Positions 47,107 through 55,046 of a DNA stretch of 64,000 nt are shown here, in pieces (position 1 is the stretch's first letter; each line of letters opens with the position of its first letter). This stretch comes from Aestuariibaculum sp. M13 (GTDB taxonomy: Bacteria; Bacteroidota; Bacteroidia; Flavobacteriales; Flavobacteriaceae): positions 635,548 through 699,547 of the forward strand of contig NZ_JANIAC010000001.1 in assembly GCF_024723255.1 (NCBI RefSeq). The letters are read 5' to 3'. The position numbers and the translations under genes were made by a program. The notes under the pieces are model-generated. The model was not told where the DNA came from. It made no database searches and saw only the letters and a list, made by a program, of their open reading frames with translations.

Positions 47107-47466
47107 ATGGAACGCATTGCAATAACAGAAGAAGCCGCTAAAGTGGTTAATCAATTAAAAGCGAAACATGGTGAACTTATTTTTCATCAAAGTGGTGGCT
47201 GTTGTGACGGTTCTTCTCCAATGATTTTTGAAAAAGACGATATGTATCTCGATGAAAGCGATTTTCTTCTTGGCACGTTAGAAGGCGTTAACTTCTATAT
47301 GAATCAAGACCAGTTTGAATATTGGAAACATACCCACCTTACAGTTGACATCACAAAAGGCCGAGGTGCCAGTTTTTCGTTGGAAATTCCTTTAGGACTT
47401 CGTTTTATTATTCATTCCCGATTATTAACCGATGAAGAAAATGCTGTATTAAATCCGAAAACCTAA
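47107..47466 (+). CDS. DUF779 domain protein
   Basis: The 119-residue protein starts at ATG 47107 with MERIAITEEAAKVVNQLKAK; an upstream start at 47044 would add 21 residues foreign to the family. The motif HQSGGCCDGSSPMIF with two adjacent Cys is the DUF779 signature, and FKxxH-like WKHTHLTVDI follows. Its function is unknown, but the family is recurrently found next to aldehyde dehydrogenases, as here (67 bp downstream). The Cys pair may bind metal or act in redox chemistry; that is inference. Confidence 0.88.
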   Translation: MERIAITEEAAKVVNQLKAKHGELIFHQSGGCCDGSSPMIFEKDDMYLDESDFLLGTLEGVNFYMNQDQFEYWKHTHLTVDITKGRGASFSLEIPLGLRFIIHSRLLTDEENAVLNPKT

Positions 47467-47502
47467 ATCCATTTTTTCTATTTATACTTTAAATTTACTT
47501 CC

Positions 47503-47533
47503 TTCTTCTTAAAGTAGAAGAATCCATTTTTTT
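47503..47533 (+). terminator. Weak terminator after the dehydrogenase-DUF779 operon
   Basis: TTCTTCT and AGAAGAA form a perfect 7-bp, AT-rich stem with a 6-nt loop; a run of seven T begins four bases after it. The weak stem makes this a modest candidate. Confidence 0.4.
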
Positions 47534-47537
47534 ATTC

Positions 47538-47545
47538 TATTTTTG
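47538..47545 (+). promoter_or_regulatory. -7 box of the ECF sigma factor operon
   Basis: TATTTTTG is an exact TAnnTTTG match 26 bp before the sigma factor ATG. No -33 TTG is seen at the usual spacing. If the operon is autoregulated it may use a different promoter. Confidence 0.4.
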
Positions 47546-47571
47546 GTAGGTATCAATAAACAGCCTGACCA

Positions 47572-48123
47572 ATGTCTGACCATAAAATTAATCCGAATAA
47601 GTGGATCGATTTATATTCCGATTACCTCTACAATTACACGATTTCACGTGTTAACGACAGAGAGGTTGCTCAGGATTTAGTTCAGGATACTTTTTTCGCC
47701 GGATTAAAATCAATGAAAAATTTTAAAGGAGAATCTAGCGAGCGTACCTGGCTGATTTCTATTTTAAAGCGAAAAATAATTGATTACTACCGCAAGATTA
47801 ATTCAAATAAAGGTCAAGCCGAAGTGCGCATGACCTTCAACACCGATGAAGACGAAGGTGACTGGTTGGAAGAGCGCGTCGCCGACCCATTCGATAAAAC
47901 CGCTGAAGACGCCATGGAAAACACCGAGCTTGGTGATGCTATTTACAACTGCCTAAGTAAACTACCTGAAAAGCAAGCTCAGGTGTTTAGAATGAAAACT
48001 ATAGAAGGACAAGATACCGAAGTTATTTGTAATGAACTCAATATCACTGCGTCTAACCTTTGGGTTATTATTCACAGAGCACGTACGGCAATGGCAGAAT
48101 GTTTAAAAGAAAATTGGTTTTAA
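47572..48123 (+). CDS. ECF-type RNA polymerase sigma factor
   Basis: The 183-residue protein has region 2 (residues about 10-75: YLYNYTISRVNDREVAQDLV, QDTFFAGLKSMKNF and ERTWLISILKRKIIDYYRK) and region 4 (about 120-175: LPEKQAQVFRMKTIEGQDTE, ICNELNITASNLWVIIHRAR). No other domain is attached. It directs RNA polymerase to a small regulon. The next gene, one base downstream, is a small zinc-ligand protein that is probably its anti-sigma factor. Confidence 0.93.
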   Translation: MSDHKINPNKWIDLYSDYLYNYTISRVNDREVAQDLVQDTFFAGLKSMKNFKGESSERTWLISILKRKIIDYYRKINSNKGQAEVRMTFNTDEDEGDWLEERVADPFDKTAEDAMENTELGDAIYNCLSKLPEKQAQVFRMKTIEGQDTEVICNELNITASNLWVIIHRARTAMAECLKENWF

Positions 48124-48124
48124 T

Positions 48125-48391
48125 ATGAGTAGCAAAAACAACAGTACAAACCCTTGTCTTAAAGCAAACCACGTTTGCGATAAAGCACAATACGAAGAAG
48201 CTTCACTTTGGGAAAAACTAAAATTAAACATTCACCTAGCGCTATGCCCTTGCTGCAGAAACTACACTAAAAACAACAAAAAACTGACTGAAGTTATAAA
48301 ATCTTCAAACGTTAAATGTATGGATAAAACCTGTAAGGAAGCATTGAAAGCAAAATTCGATAAAGCCTTAAAAGAACAGGAAATCAGTTAA
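48125..48391 (+). CDS. Small soluble zinc-finger anti-sigma factor candidate
   Basis: The 88-residue protein contains HLALCPCCRNY, a match to the HxxxCxxC zinc-binding motif of ZAS anti-sigma factors, plus further Cys and His residues (NPCLKANHVCDKA and KCMDKTC). There is no membrane segment, unlike most anti-sigma factors of Bacteroidota, so it would act in the cytoplasm, possibly as a redox sensor. The gene begins one base after the sigma factor stop. Its last 8 bp overlap the convergent UbiA-like gene. Confidence 0.75.
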   Translation: MSSKNNSTNPCLKANHVCDKAQYEEASLWEKLKLNIHLALCPCCRNYTKNNKKLTEVIKSSNVKCMDKTCKEALKAKFDKALKEQEIS

Positions 48392-49217
48392 ACATTAGTA
48401 AAAGTAACAGCCATAAAATGGGTAATCCTTCCACCCAAAATGAGCAATAATAAGGCCCTTGTTTAACTTCGGCATACTTCACAAAAAACAAAGTTATTGC
48501 ACTTATTAAAAACATCACGAGCAAACTCCCCGAAGCTATGCTATCTTTAAAAAACTCCATCGTATAAAAAACGCCAAGTAACAGCATCCCCATAATTTTT
48601 GTTTGCTGTACCCCTATTTTCTGCGGAATGGTAGCCAACTTTAAGCTATCGTATTTTAAATCGCGAATTTCAAAAGGTAACATGATTACAATAATAAAAA
48701 TCCAGCGCTGAATAGCTGTTAAAATAACATCGCTATCTATGCCGTAATCGTTATTAATTACAGGTAAGAATACGGTAACACCTGTCCATACCAACGCAAT
48801 TAGGTACACCTTTAATCCTCCTATATTTCTTAAATTTTGTTTACTATCTAGATAAAATCTTCTTGGCAAAAATGGAATCGCGTAAAAGAACGTTACCACT
48901 CCAAATCCGGCTATAAAAAGTAAGGTTTCCAACTTCAGTTTCAACACATAATAACACATTAACACGAAGCAGAAAAAGGACAATATTTGTATCGCTTTCA
49001 ACCAATTAGACAAACCCCTGTGATGAAACCTGGCAATACCAAAATACTTTACAAAATTATAACCTGTAACCGATGCAAAGAATACAAAAATGATAAGGTT
49101 TTCATCTAATATCAAATGAAATTCCAACAAGGTAATCCATGTTAACGCCACCACTGCACAGGCCACATGAAAACTACTGTTGATATAGAAATTCAGGAGT
49201 TGCTTAAAAACTTTCAT
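48384..49217 (-). CDS. UbiA-like integral membrane protein
   Basis: The 277-residue protein has seven to nine membrane helices. EIRDLKYDSLKLATIPQKIG resembles the second Asp-rich motif of UbiA prenyltransferases, with the D-x-x-x-D spacing and the following IP-x-x-IG. The first motif, NxxxDxxxD, is not recognisable: the matching place reads TGYNFVKYFGIARF. It may therefore be a degenerate relative without prenyl transfer activity. The gene is divergent from gcvP and has a TACATTTG box four bases before its ATG. Confidence 0.65.
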   Translation of the reverse strand: MKVFKQLLNFYINSSFHVACAVVALTWITLLEFHLILDENLIIFVFFASVTGYNFVKYFGIARFHHRGLSNWLKAIQILSFFCFVLMCYYVLKLKLETLLFIAGFGVVTFFYAIPFLPRRFYLDSKQNLRNIGGLKVYLIALVWTGVTVFLPVINNDYGIDSDVILTAIQRWIFIIVIMLPFEIRDLKYDSLKLATIPQKIGVQQTKIMGMLLLGVFYTMEFFKDSIASGSLLVMFLISAITLFFVKYAEVKQGPYYCSFWVEGLPILWLLLLLMFN

Positions 49218-49221
49218 AACA

Positions 49222-49229
49222 CAAATGTA
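49222..49229 (-). promoter_or_regulatory. -7 box immediately before the UbiA-like gene
   Basis: TACATTTG on the minus strand is an exact TAnnTTTG match separated from the ATG by only four bases. If active, it predicts a leaderless transcript. Confidence 0.45.
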
Positions 49230-49303
49230 AACAAAGTGTTAAAGTTAATAGCCTGTGAATAAAAACACCCCCTTTTAGACAAGAAAACACACTTAATATT
49301 ATG

Positions 49304-49311
49304 TACTTTTG
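49304..49311 (+). promoter_or_regulatory. -7 box of gcvP
   Basis: TACTTTTG matches TAnnTTTG exactly and lies 27 bp before the gcvP ATG. The leader is short and AT-rich, with no riboswitch-like structure, so a glycine riboswitch is not present here. Confidence 0.5.
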
Positions 49312-49338
49312 CGGAATATTTAACAAAATTCAATTTTA

Positions 49339-52188
49339 ATGAATACAAACGCTTTCGCATTGCGTCACATTGGGCCTAGAGAAGAGGATCAAAACCAAAT
49401 GTTACAAACTATTGGTGTAGACTCTTTAGACCAGTTGATTTACGAAACTTTACCGGATGATATTAAGTTAAAAAATGGTTTAAACTTAGATGAACCTATG
49501 TCTGAGTATGAGTACGCTGCTCATATCATGGAATTAGGTAAAAAGAACAAAGTTTTCAAATCGTATATCGGTTTAGGGTACCACCCAACTATCGTTCCTG
49601 CTGCAATTCAAAGAAACATCTTCGAAAATCCAGGATGGTATACGGCTTACACGCCTTACCAAGCCGAAATCGCACAAGGACGTTTAGAGGCTATCTTAAA
49701 CTTCCAGACTGTAGTTACAGAACTATCAGGAATGGAAATTGCAAATGCTTCGTTACTTGACGAAGGAACTGCAGCTGCAGAAGCTATGTCATTATTGTTC
49801 GACGTTAGAACACGTGACCAAAAGAAAAATAACGTAAATAAATTCTTCGTTTCTGAAGAAATTTTACCACAGACTCTATCTATATTACAAACGCGTTCTA
49901 CTCCAGTTGGAATTGAATTAGTTGTTGGAAACCACGAAACTTTCGATTTCTCTAACGAATTCTTCGGTGCTATCCTTCAATATCCGGGTAAATACGGACA
50001 AGTAAACGACTATAGTTCATTTATTGCTAAAGCAGCGGAAAATGACATTAAAGTGGCAGTTGCTGCTGATATTTTATCATTAGCTACATTAACTTCACCA
50101 GGAGAAATGGGAGCTGCTGTTGTTGTAGGTACGACACAACGTTTTGGTGTACCAATGGGTTACGGTGGACCTCACGCAGGTTACTTTGCAACGAAAGAAG
50201 AATACAAACGCTCTATGCCAGGTCGTATCATCGGTGTTTCTATCGATGCTAACGGAAACCGTGCATTACGTATGGCTTTAGGAACTCGTGAGCAACACAT
50301 TAAACGTGAAAAAGCAACTTCAAACATCTGTACTGCTCAGGTATTATTAGCTGTTATGGCTGGTATGTACGCTGTTTACCACGGACCAAAAGGATTACAA
50401 TACATCGCAAATAAAGTTCACGCTTCGGCTGTAACAACTGCCGATGCTTTAAATAAATTAGGTGTTTATCAAACGAATACCGCATATTTTGATACCATTT
50501 TAGTAAAAGCTGACGCTCAAAAAGTAAAAGCTGTTGCTGAAAGAAACGAAGTTAACTTCTTCTATGTAGACGCAGAAACGATTTCAATCTCATTCAACGA
50601 AACAACTTCAATAAAAGACATCAACCAAATCATCGCGATTTTTGCTGAAGCATTAGGTAAAGAGGCTTTCACAGTTACTGAATTATCGACTGCTAGCAAA
50701 TTACCAGCTTCTTTAGAAAGAACATCGTCTTTCTTAACGCATGATGTTTTCAATAACCATCACTCCGAAAGTCAGTTGATGCGTTACATCAAAAAATTAG
50801 AGCGTAAAGATTTATCATTGAATCACTCAATGATTTCTTTAGGTTCTTGTACCATGAAATTAAATGCTGCTTCTGAAATGTTGCCATTATCAATGCCAAA
50901 CTGGAACAGCATTCACCCATTCGCTCCAATTGATCAGGCAGAAGGTTACATTACTATGCTTAAAAAATTAGAGCAACAGTTAAACGTAATCACAGGATTT
51001 GCTGGTACAACATTACAACCAAACTCAGGAGCTCAAGGAGAGTATGCTGGTTTAATGGCTATCCGTGCTTACCACATGTCTCGTGGTGAAGGACACCGTA
51101 ACGTATGTTTAATTCCATCTTCAGCTCACGGAACAAACCCTGCTTCTGCAGCTATGGCCGGAATGAAAATTATCGTTACTAAAACAACTCCAGAAGGAAA
51201 TATCGATGTTGAAGATTTAAGAGCAAAAGCTATTGAACACAAAGATGATTTATCTTGTTTAATGGTAACGTACCCTTCAACTCACGGAGTTTACGAATCA
51301 TCTATCATTGAAATCACACAATTAATCCACGATAACGGCGGATTAGTTTATATGGACGGTGCTAACATGAATGCTCAGGTAGGTTTAACAAACCCAGCTA
51401 CAATTGGAGCTGACGTTTGTCACTTAAACTTACACAAAACATTTGCTATCCCTCACGGTGGTGGTGGACCAGGAGTTGGACCAATTTGTGTGAATGAAAA
51501 ATTAGTTCCTTTCTTACCAACTAACCCAATCTTAAACGTTGGTGGTGAGCAAGCTATCACTGCTATTTCATCGGCGCCTTACGGATCGGCTTTAGTATGT
51601 TTAATCTCTTATGGTTATATCACCATGATGGGTGCTGAAGGATTAAAAAGCGCTACTGAACATGCTATTTTGAATGCAAACTATATGAAAGCTCGTTTTG
51701 AAGGGCACTACCCTATTCTTTATACAGGAGAATGTGGAAGAGCGGCTCACGAAATGATTTTAGATTGTCGTGAATTTAAACAAAACGGAATTGAAGTGGG
51801 TGATATCGCTAAGCGTTTAATGGACTACGGTTTCCACGCACCAACAGTATCATTCCCGGTAGCTGGAACATTAATGATTGAGCCTACTGAATCTGAAGAT
51901 TTAGCTGAGTTAGATCGTTTTTGTGATGCTATGATTTCAATTAGAAAAGAAATAGATGCTGCTACTGCTGATGATAAAAACAACGTATTGAAAAATGCAC
52001 CTCATACATTAGCTATGTTAACAGCAGATACCTGGGATTTACCATATTCAAGAGAAACTGCTGCTTACCCATTAGATTATATCGCTGATAATAAATTCTG
52101 GCCAAGTGTTAGACGTGTAGACGATGCCTTTGGAGATAGAAATTTAGTTTGTTCTTGTGCGCCTATTGAAGCTTATATTGAAGCTTAA
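49339..52188 (+). CDS. gcvP: Glycine dehydrogenase (decarboxylating), P protein
   Basis: The P protein decarboxylates glycine with pyridoxal phosphate and passes the aminomethyl group to the H protein. The 949-residue length is that of the fused single-chain form, with N-terminal half (LRHIGPREEDQ and TAYTPYQAEIAQGRLEAILN) and C-terminal half. The PLP Lys is in HLNLHKTFAIPHGGGGPG; the preceding SLGSCTMKLNAASEMLP is also typical. No gcvT or gcvH lies in the window, so the system is split in this genome. Confidence 0.97.
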   Translation: MNTNAFALRHIGPREEDQNQMLQTIGVDSLDQLIYETLPDDIKLKNGLNLDEPMSEYEYAAHIMELGKKNKVFKSYIGLGYHPTIVPAAIQRNIFENPGWYTAYTPYQAEIAQGRLEAILNFQTVVTELSGMEIANASLLDEGTAAAEAMSLLFDVRTRDQKKNNVNKFFVSEEILPQTLSILQTRSTPVGIELVVGNHETFDFSNEFFGAILQYPGKYGQVNDYSSFIAKAAENDIKVAVAADILSLATLTSPGEMGAAVVVGTTQRFGVPMGYGGPHAGYFATKEEYKRSMPGRIIGVSIDANGNRALRMALGTREQHIKREKATSNICTAQVLLAVMAGMYAVYHGPKGLQYIANKVHASAVTTADALNKLGVYQTNTAYFDTILVKADAQKVKAVAERNEVNFFYVDAETISISFNETTSIKDINQIIAIFAEALGKEAFTVTELSTASKLPASLERTSSFLTHDVFNNHHSESQLMRYIKKLERKDLSLNHSMISLGSCTMKLNAASEMLPLSMPNWNSIHPFAPIDQAEGYITMLKKLEQQLNVITGFAGTTLQPNSGAQGEYAGLMAIRAYHMSRGEGHRNVCLIPSSAHGTNPASAAMAGMKIIVTKTTPEGNIDVEDLRAKAIEHKDDLSCLMVTYPSTHGVYESSIIEITQLIHDNGGLVYMDGANMNAQVGLTNPATIGADVCHLNLHKTFAIPHGGGGPGVGPICVNEKLVPFLPTNPILNVGGEQAITAISSAPYGSALVCLISYGYITMMGAEGLKSATEHAILNANYMKARFEGHYPILYTGECGRAAHEMILDCREFKQNGIEVGDIAKRLMDYGFHAPTVSFPVAGTLMIEPTESEDLAELDRFCDAMISIRKEIDAATADDKNNVLKNAPHTLAMLTADTWDLPYSRETAAYPLDYIADNKFWPSVRRVDDAFGDRNLVCSCAPIEAYIEA

Positions 52189-52228
52189 AACAGGCGTTGA
52201 ACATCGTAAAATAATGTAAAATTGAATT

Positions 52229-52289
52229 TGCCTTTTATTGAAAGCTTGTATCTTGGTATACCTGCTACAATAAAAGGCATTTTCTTTTT
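52229..52289 (+). terminator. Terminator after gcvP that touches the next start codon
   Basis: TGCCTTTTATTG (52229-52240) and CAATAAAAGGCA (52268-52279) form a perfect 12-bp stem with a 27-nt loop, followed by TTTTCTTTTT. The T-tract runs directly into the ATG of the synthase gene at 52290, so the same DNA ends gcvP and leads into the next gene. Confidence 0.65.
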
Positions 52290-53348
52290 ATGAATATTAA
52301 AATTACAGGCTCTGGAAGCTACATTCCGGATACTATAGAAAAAAACGACGCTTTCCATCAACACCAATTTCTTAACACCGATGGATCGGTTATTAACCAC
52401 CCTAACGAAGTTATTATTGAAAAGTTTAAAGCCATTACAGGCATTGCTGAACGTCGTTATGCCAAACCACATTTAAACTCATCAGATTTAGGTTTTTTTG
52501 CTGCCGAACGCGCCATTGCGGATGCCAAAATAGATCCTGAAACTTTAGATTACATTATCGTTGCTCATAACTTTGGCGACGTAAAACACAATACCATTCA
52601 AAGTGATGTTTTACCTTCTTTAGCTTCCCGTATTAAACATAGCTTACGCATTAAAAACCCGAAATGTGTCGCTTACGATATATTATTTGGATGCCCGGGT
52701 TGGATTGAAGGTGTTATTCAGGCACAGGCCTATATTAAAGCAGGGATGGCGAAACGCTGTTTGGTTATCGGATCGGAAACCTTATCGCGTGTCGTAGACA
52801 AGCACGATAGAGATTCTATGATTTTTTCCGATGGTGCCGGCGCAACAATTATTGAAGCTACCAATGACGAAGGTGGTATTTTAGCCCATGAAACAGCAAG
52901 CTTCACTTATGATGAGGCATACTTCCTCTACTTTGGAAATTCAAATAACCAAACTTTAGATAAAGACACCCGTTACATTAAAATGGATGGTCGTAAAATT
53001 TACGAATTCGCCCTGACTAATGTTCCTAAAGCCATGCAAAGCTGTCTAGATGCCAGTGGTGTCGACATTAAAGACGTTAAGAAAATTTTTATCCATCAGG
53101 CCAATGAAAAAATGGATGAAGCGATTTTAAAACGCTTTTATCGATTATATCGCACCGAAATTCCGAAACATATTATGCCTATGAGTATACAAACTTTAGG
53201 TAATAGTTCGGTTGCTACGGTTCCTACACTGTTTGATTTGGTAAAGAACAATAAATTAGAAAACCATAGCCTTAACAAAGGTGATGTTATTATATTTGCA
53301 AGTGTTGGTGCAGGAATGCATATTAACGCTATTGTTTACAAATATTAA
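52290..53348 (+). CDS. 3-oxoacyl-ACP synthase III-like enzyme (FabH/KAS III family)
   Basis: The 352-residue thiolase-fold enzyme has the Cys-His-Asn triad of KAS III: Cys135 in ILFGCPGWIEG, His269 in FIHQANEKMD and Asn305 in TLGNSSVAT. It would condense an acyl-CoA or acyl-ACP with malonyl-ACP. Its neighbours are a methyltransferase and a glycosyltransferase rather than fatty-acid genes, so it may be a secondary enzyme making a special acyl chain and not the housekeeping FabH. That is inference from context. Confidence 0.87.
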   Translation: MNIKITGSGSYIPDTIEKNDAFHQHQFLNTDGSVINHPNEVIIEKFKAITGIAERRYAKPHLNSSDLGFFAAERAIADAKIDPETLDYIIVAHNFGDVKHNTIQSDVLPSLASRIKHSLRIKNPKCVAYDILFGCPGWIEGVIQAQAYIKAGMAKRCLVIGSETLSRVVDKHDRDSMIFSDGAGATIIEATNDEGGILAHETASFTYDEAYFLYFGNSNNQTLDKDTRYIKMDGRKIYEFALTNVPKAMQSCLDASGVDIKDVKKIFIHQANEKMDEAILKRFYRLYRTEIPKHIMPMSIQTLGNSSVATVPTLFDLVKNNKLENHSLNKGDVIIFASVGAGMHINAIVYKY

Positions 53349-53374
53349 TAACACCGCTAAAGCGGAAATGCCAA

Positions 53375-53896
53375 ATGTACGAAAACACATTTCCTAACAA
53401 ACGCTTTAAACATACACTGGAATTTCTAAGAAAACATATATCAACCTCTGAAACGATTTTAGATTTAGGGGTTGTTAATCCCTTTTCTGAAATCATGTCG
53501 CAACAAGGCTACACTGTTGAAAACACTAAAGGTGAAGATTTAGATATCGATACCTCAACCATTGACAATTCATCAGCAGATGTCGTAACTGCCTTTGAAA
53601 TTTTCGAGCATCTCTTATCCCCTTTTACGGTTTTAAAATCTATTAAAGCGGATAAACTGGTAGCTAGTGTTCCTCTTAAATTATGGTTTTCATCAGCATA
53701 CAGAAGTAAAACAGATATGCTGGACAGACATTACCATGAATTTGAAGACTGGCAATTCGACTGGTTACTGGAAAAAGCCGGATGGAAAATTGTTGACCGT
53801 CAAAAATGGACCAATCCAACAAAAAAAATAGGGATTCGCCCTATGCTTCGTTTGTTTACGCCAAGATATTATATTGTTTATGCTGAAAGAGTTTAA
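53375..53896 (+). CDS. Small class I methyltransferase-like protein
   Basis: The 173-residue protein resembles SAM-dependent methyltransferases: SETILDLGVVNPFSEIMSQQ is motif I, the DLDIDTSTI segment supplies the acidic residue, and ADVVTAFEIFEHLLSPFTVL is motif IV. The usual GxGxG of motif I is absent (DLGVVNPF), so cofactor binding is uncertain. The C-terminal half is short, with a YHEFEDWQFDWLLEKAGWKI stretch. It lies 26 bp after the KAS III-like gene and 24 bp before the glycosyltransferase. Confidence 0.75.
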   Translation: MYENTFPNKRFKHTLEFLRKHISTSETILDLGVVNPFSEIMSQQGYTVENTKGEDLDIDTSTIDNSSADVVTAFEIFEHLLSPFTVLKSIKADKLVASVPLKLWFSSAYRSKTDMLDRHYHEFEDWQFDWLLEKAGWKIVDRQKWTNPTKKIGIRPMLRLFTPRYYIVYAERV

Positions 53897-53920
53897 CTTT
53901 GAATCTTTAAAACTTCAATT

Positions 53921-54775
53921 TTGAATTTCTACATCATCATACCTGCGCATAACGAAGAGGATTCTATCGGCTTAACTTTAGAATCTTTAACCAAACAAAC
54001 CTTACTCCCTAAACGGGTTGTAATTGTTAACGATAATTCTACCGATGGCACGCAAGCTATTGTAGAATCTTATGCCGCAAAACACCACTGGGTTCAATTG
54101 GTAAATTCACAATCCTCAAACAAACACTTACCGGGTTCTAAAATTATTAATGCCTTTTATAAAGGTTACGAGATTCTAGATGAAGATTACGACATTATTT
54201 GTAAGTTCGATGCCGACCTGATTTTCCCTGAAAACTATTTAGAGCAAATCGCCAATCATTTCAAAAACAACCCGAAACTGGGTATGGCAGCCGGATTCTG
54301 TTATATTGAAAAAAATAACAACTGGGTTTTGGAAAACTTAACGAACAAAGACCACATCCGAGGTGCTTTAAAGGCTTATACCAAAGCGTGTTATTTACAA
54401 ATTGGGAAATTAAAACCCTCAATGGGTTGGGATACGGTTGATGAACTGTTGGCGAAATATTATGGCTGGTCAATTTTAACAGACGAATCGTTACATGTTA
54501 AGCATTTAAAACCTACAGGCATTAGTTATAACAAAGCTTCAAAATACTTGCAAGGTGAAGCCATGTATAAAATGCGCTACGGATTCACAATTACTTTAAT
54601 TTCTGCTTTAAAATTGGCTTATAAAAAGAAAAGTCTCCCGCTGTTTCGAGATTACATGGCAGGTTATTTTAAAGCTCAAAAGAATAATATAGAACCATTA
54701 GTTTCTGTTGAAGAAGGCCAGTTTATTCGCAACTTGCGATGGAAAGGTATGCTGAATAAATTCAGTTCGAATTAA
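53921..54775 (+). CDS. Family 2 glycosyltransferase
   Basis: The 284-residue protein starts with NFYIIIPAHNEEDSIGLTLE, the nucleotide-sugar fold of GT-A enzymes. The metal-binding D-x-D is DAD in CKFDADLIFPENYLEQIA, and the acceptor-side TVDELLAKYYGW follows. It is soluble or loosely membrane bound and has no terminal helices. The start codon appears to be TTG at 53921, since no ATG lies before the first strand. With the two preceding genes it forms a probable three-gene operon for a glycolipid or glycan modification. Confidence 0.85.
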   Translation: MNFYIIIPAHNEEDSIGLTLESLTKQTLLPKRVVIVNDNSTDGTQAIVESYAAKHHWVQLVNSQSSNKHLPGSKIINAFYKGYEILDEDYDIICKFDADLIFPENYLEQIANHFKNNPKLGMAAGFCYIEKNNNWVLENLTNKDHIRGALKAYTKACYLQIGKLKPSMGWDTVDELLAKYYGWSILTDESLHVKHLKPTGISYNKASKYLQGEAMYKMRYGFTITLISALKLAYKKKSLPLFRDYMAGYFKAQKNNIEPLVSVEEGQFIRNLRWKGMLNKFSSN

Positions 54776-54804
54776 CACTTTGCTTATTCATAAAAAACAA
54801 TTAA

Positions 54805-54832
54805 TTTGAACCTATATTCAAAATAGCATTTG
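54805..54832 (+). promoter_or_regulatory. Promoter of the 69-residue membrane-peptide gene
   Basis: TTTG at 54805-54808 and a partial -7 box AGCATTTG at 54825-54832 are separated by 16 bp, and the box is four bases from the ATG. TTTGAA and TTCAAA form an 18-bp inverted repeat over the -33 region (54805-54822), a possible operator. Confidence 0.4.
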
Positions 54833-54836
54833 TAAG

Positions 54837-55046
54837 ATGAAAACTTTGGGACTTATACTCCTTTTCCTTTTTAGTTTTGTTGTTATATTCATCACTAAAG
54901 AACAATCAAAACCAAAGATTGTAAAAGTAAAAGAGGCAAACGCACAACAAGAATGTAGTACTTCAAACAACCCTGAAGAACATATTGGATGTTGTATAAG
55001 TTCTGGACGAGGTGCATATATACTGAATCAAAGTTCTGAAAATTAA
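54837..55046 (+). CDS. Small secreted or membrane-anchored protein, function unknown
   Basis: The 69-residue protein opens with one hydrophobic segment, MKTLGLILLFLFSFVVIFIT, which is a signal anchor, followed by a Lys-rich stretch and a Cys-containing tail (QECSTSNNPEEHIGCCISSG). It is not a family I know. A promoter-like element is upstream and its last 4 bp overlap the convergent nuclease gene. The small size makes chance coding possible, but the signal sequence argues for a real gene. Confidence 0.5.
   Translation: MKTLGLILLFLFSFVVIFITKEQSKPKIVKVKEANAQQECSTSNNPEEHIGCCISSGRGAYILNQSSEN

Noticed and set aside
49218-49338. Possible glycine riboswitch before gcvP
   Set aside because: The leader after the -7 box is under 30 nt and AT-rich, too short for a glycine aptamer.
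53354-53365. CCGCT-AA-AGCGG hairpin between the KAS III-like and methyltransferase genes
   Set aside because: The loop is too short for a stable 5-bp stem and no T-run follows, so it is not a terminator.
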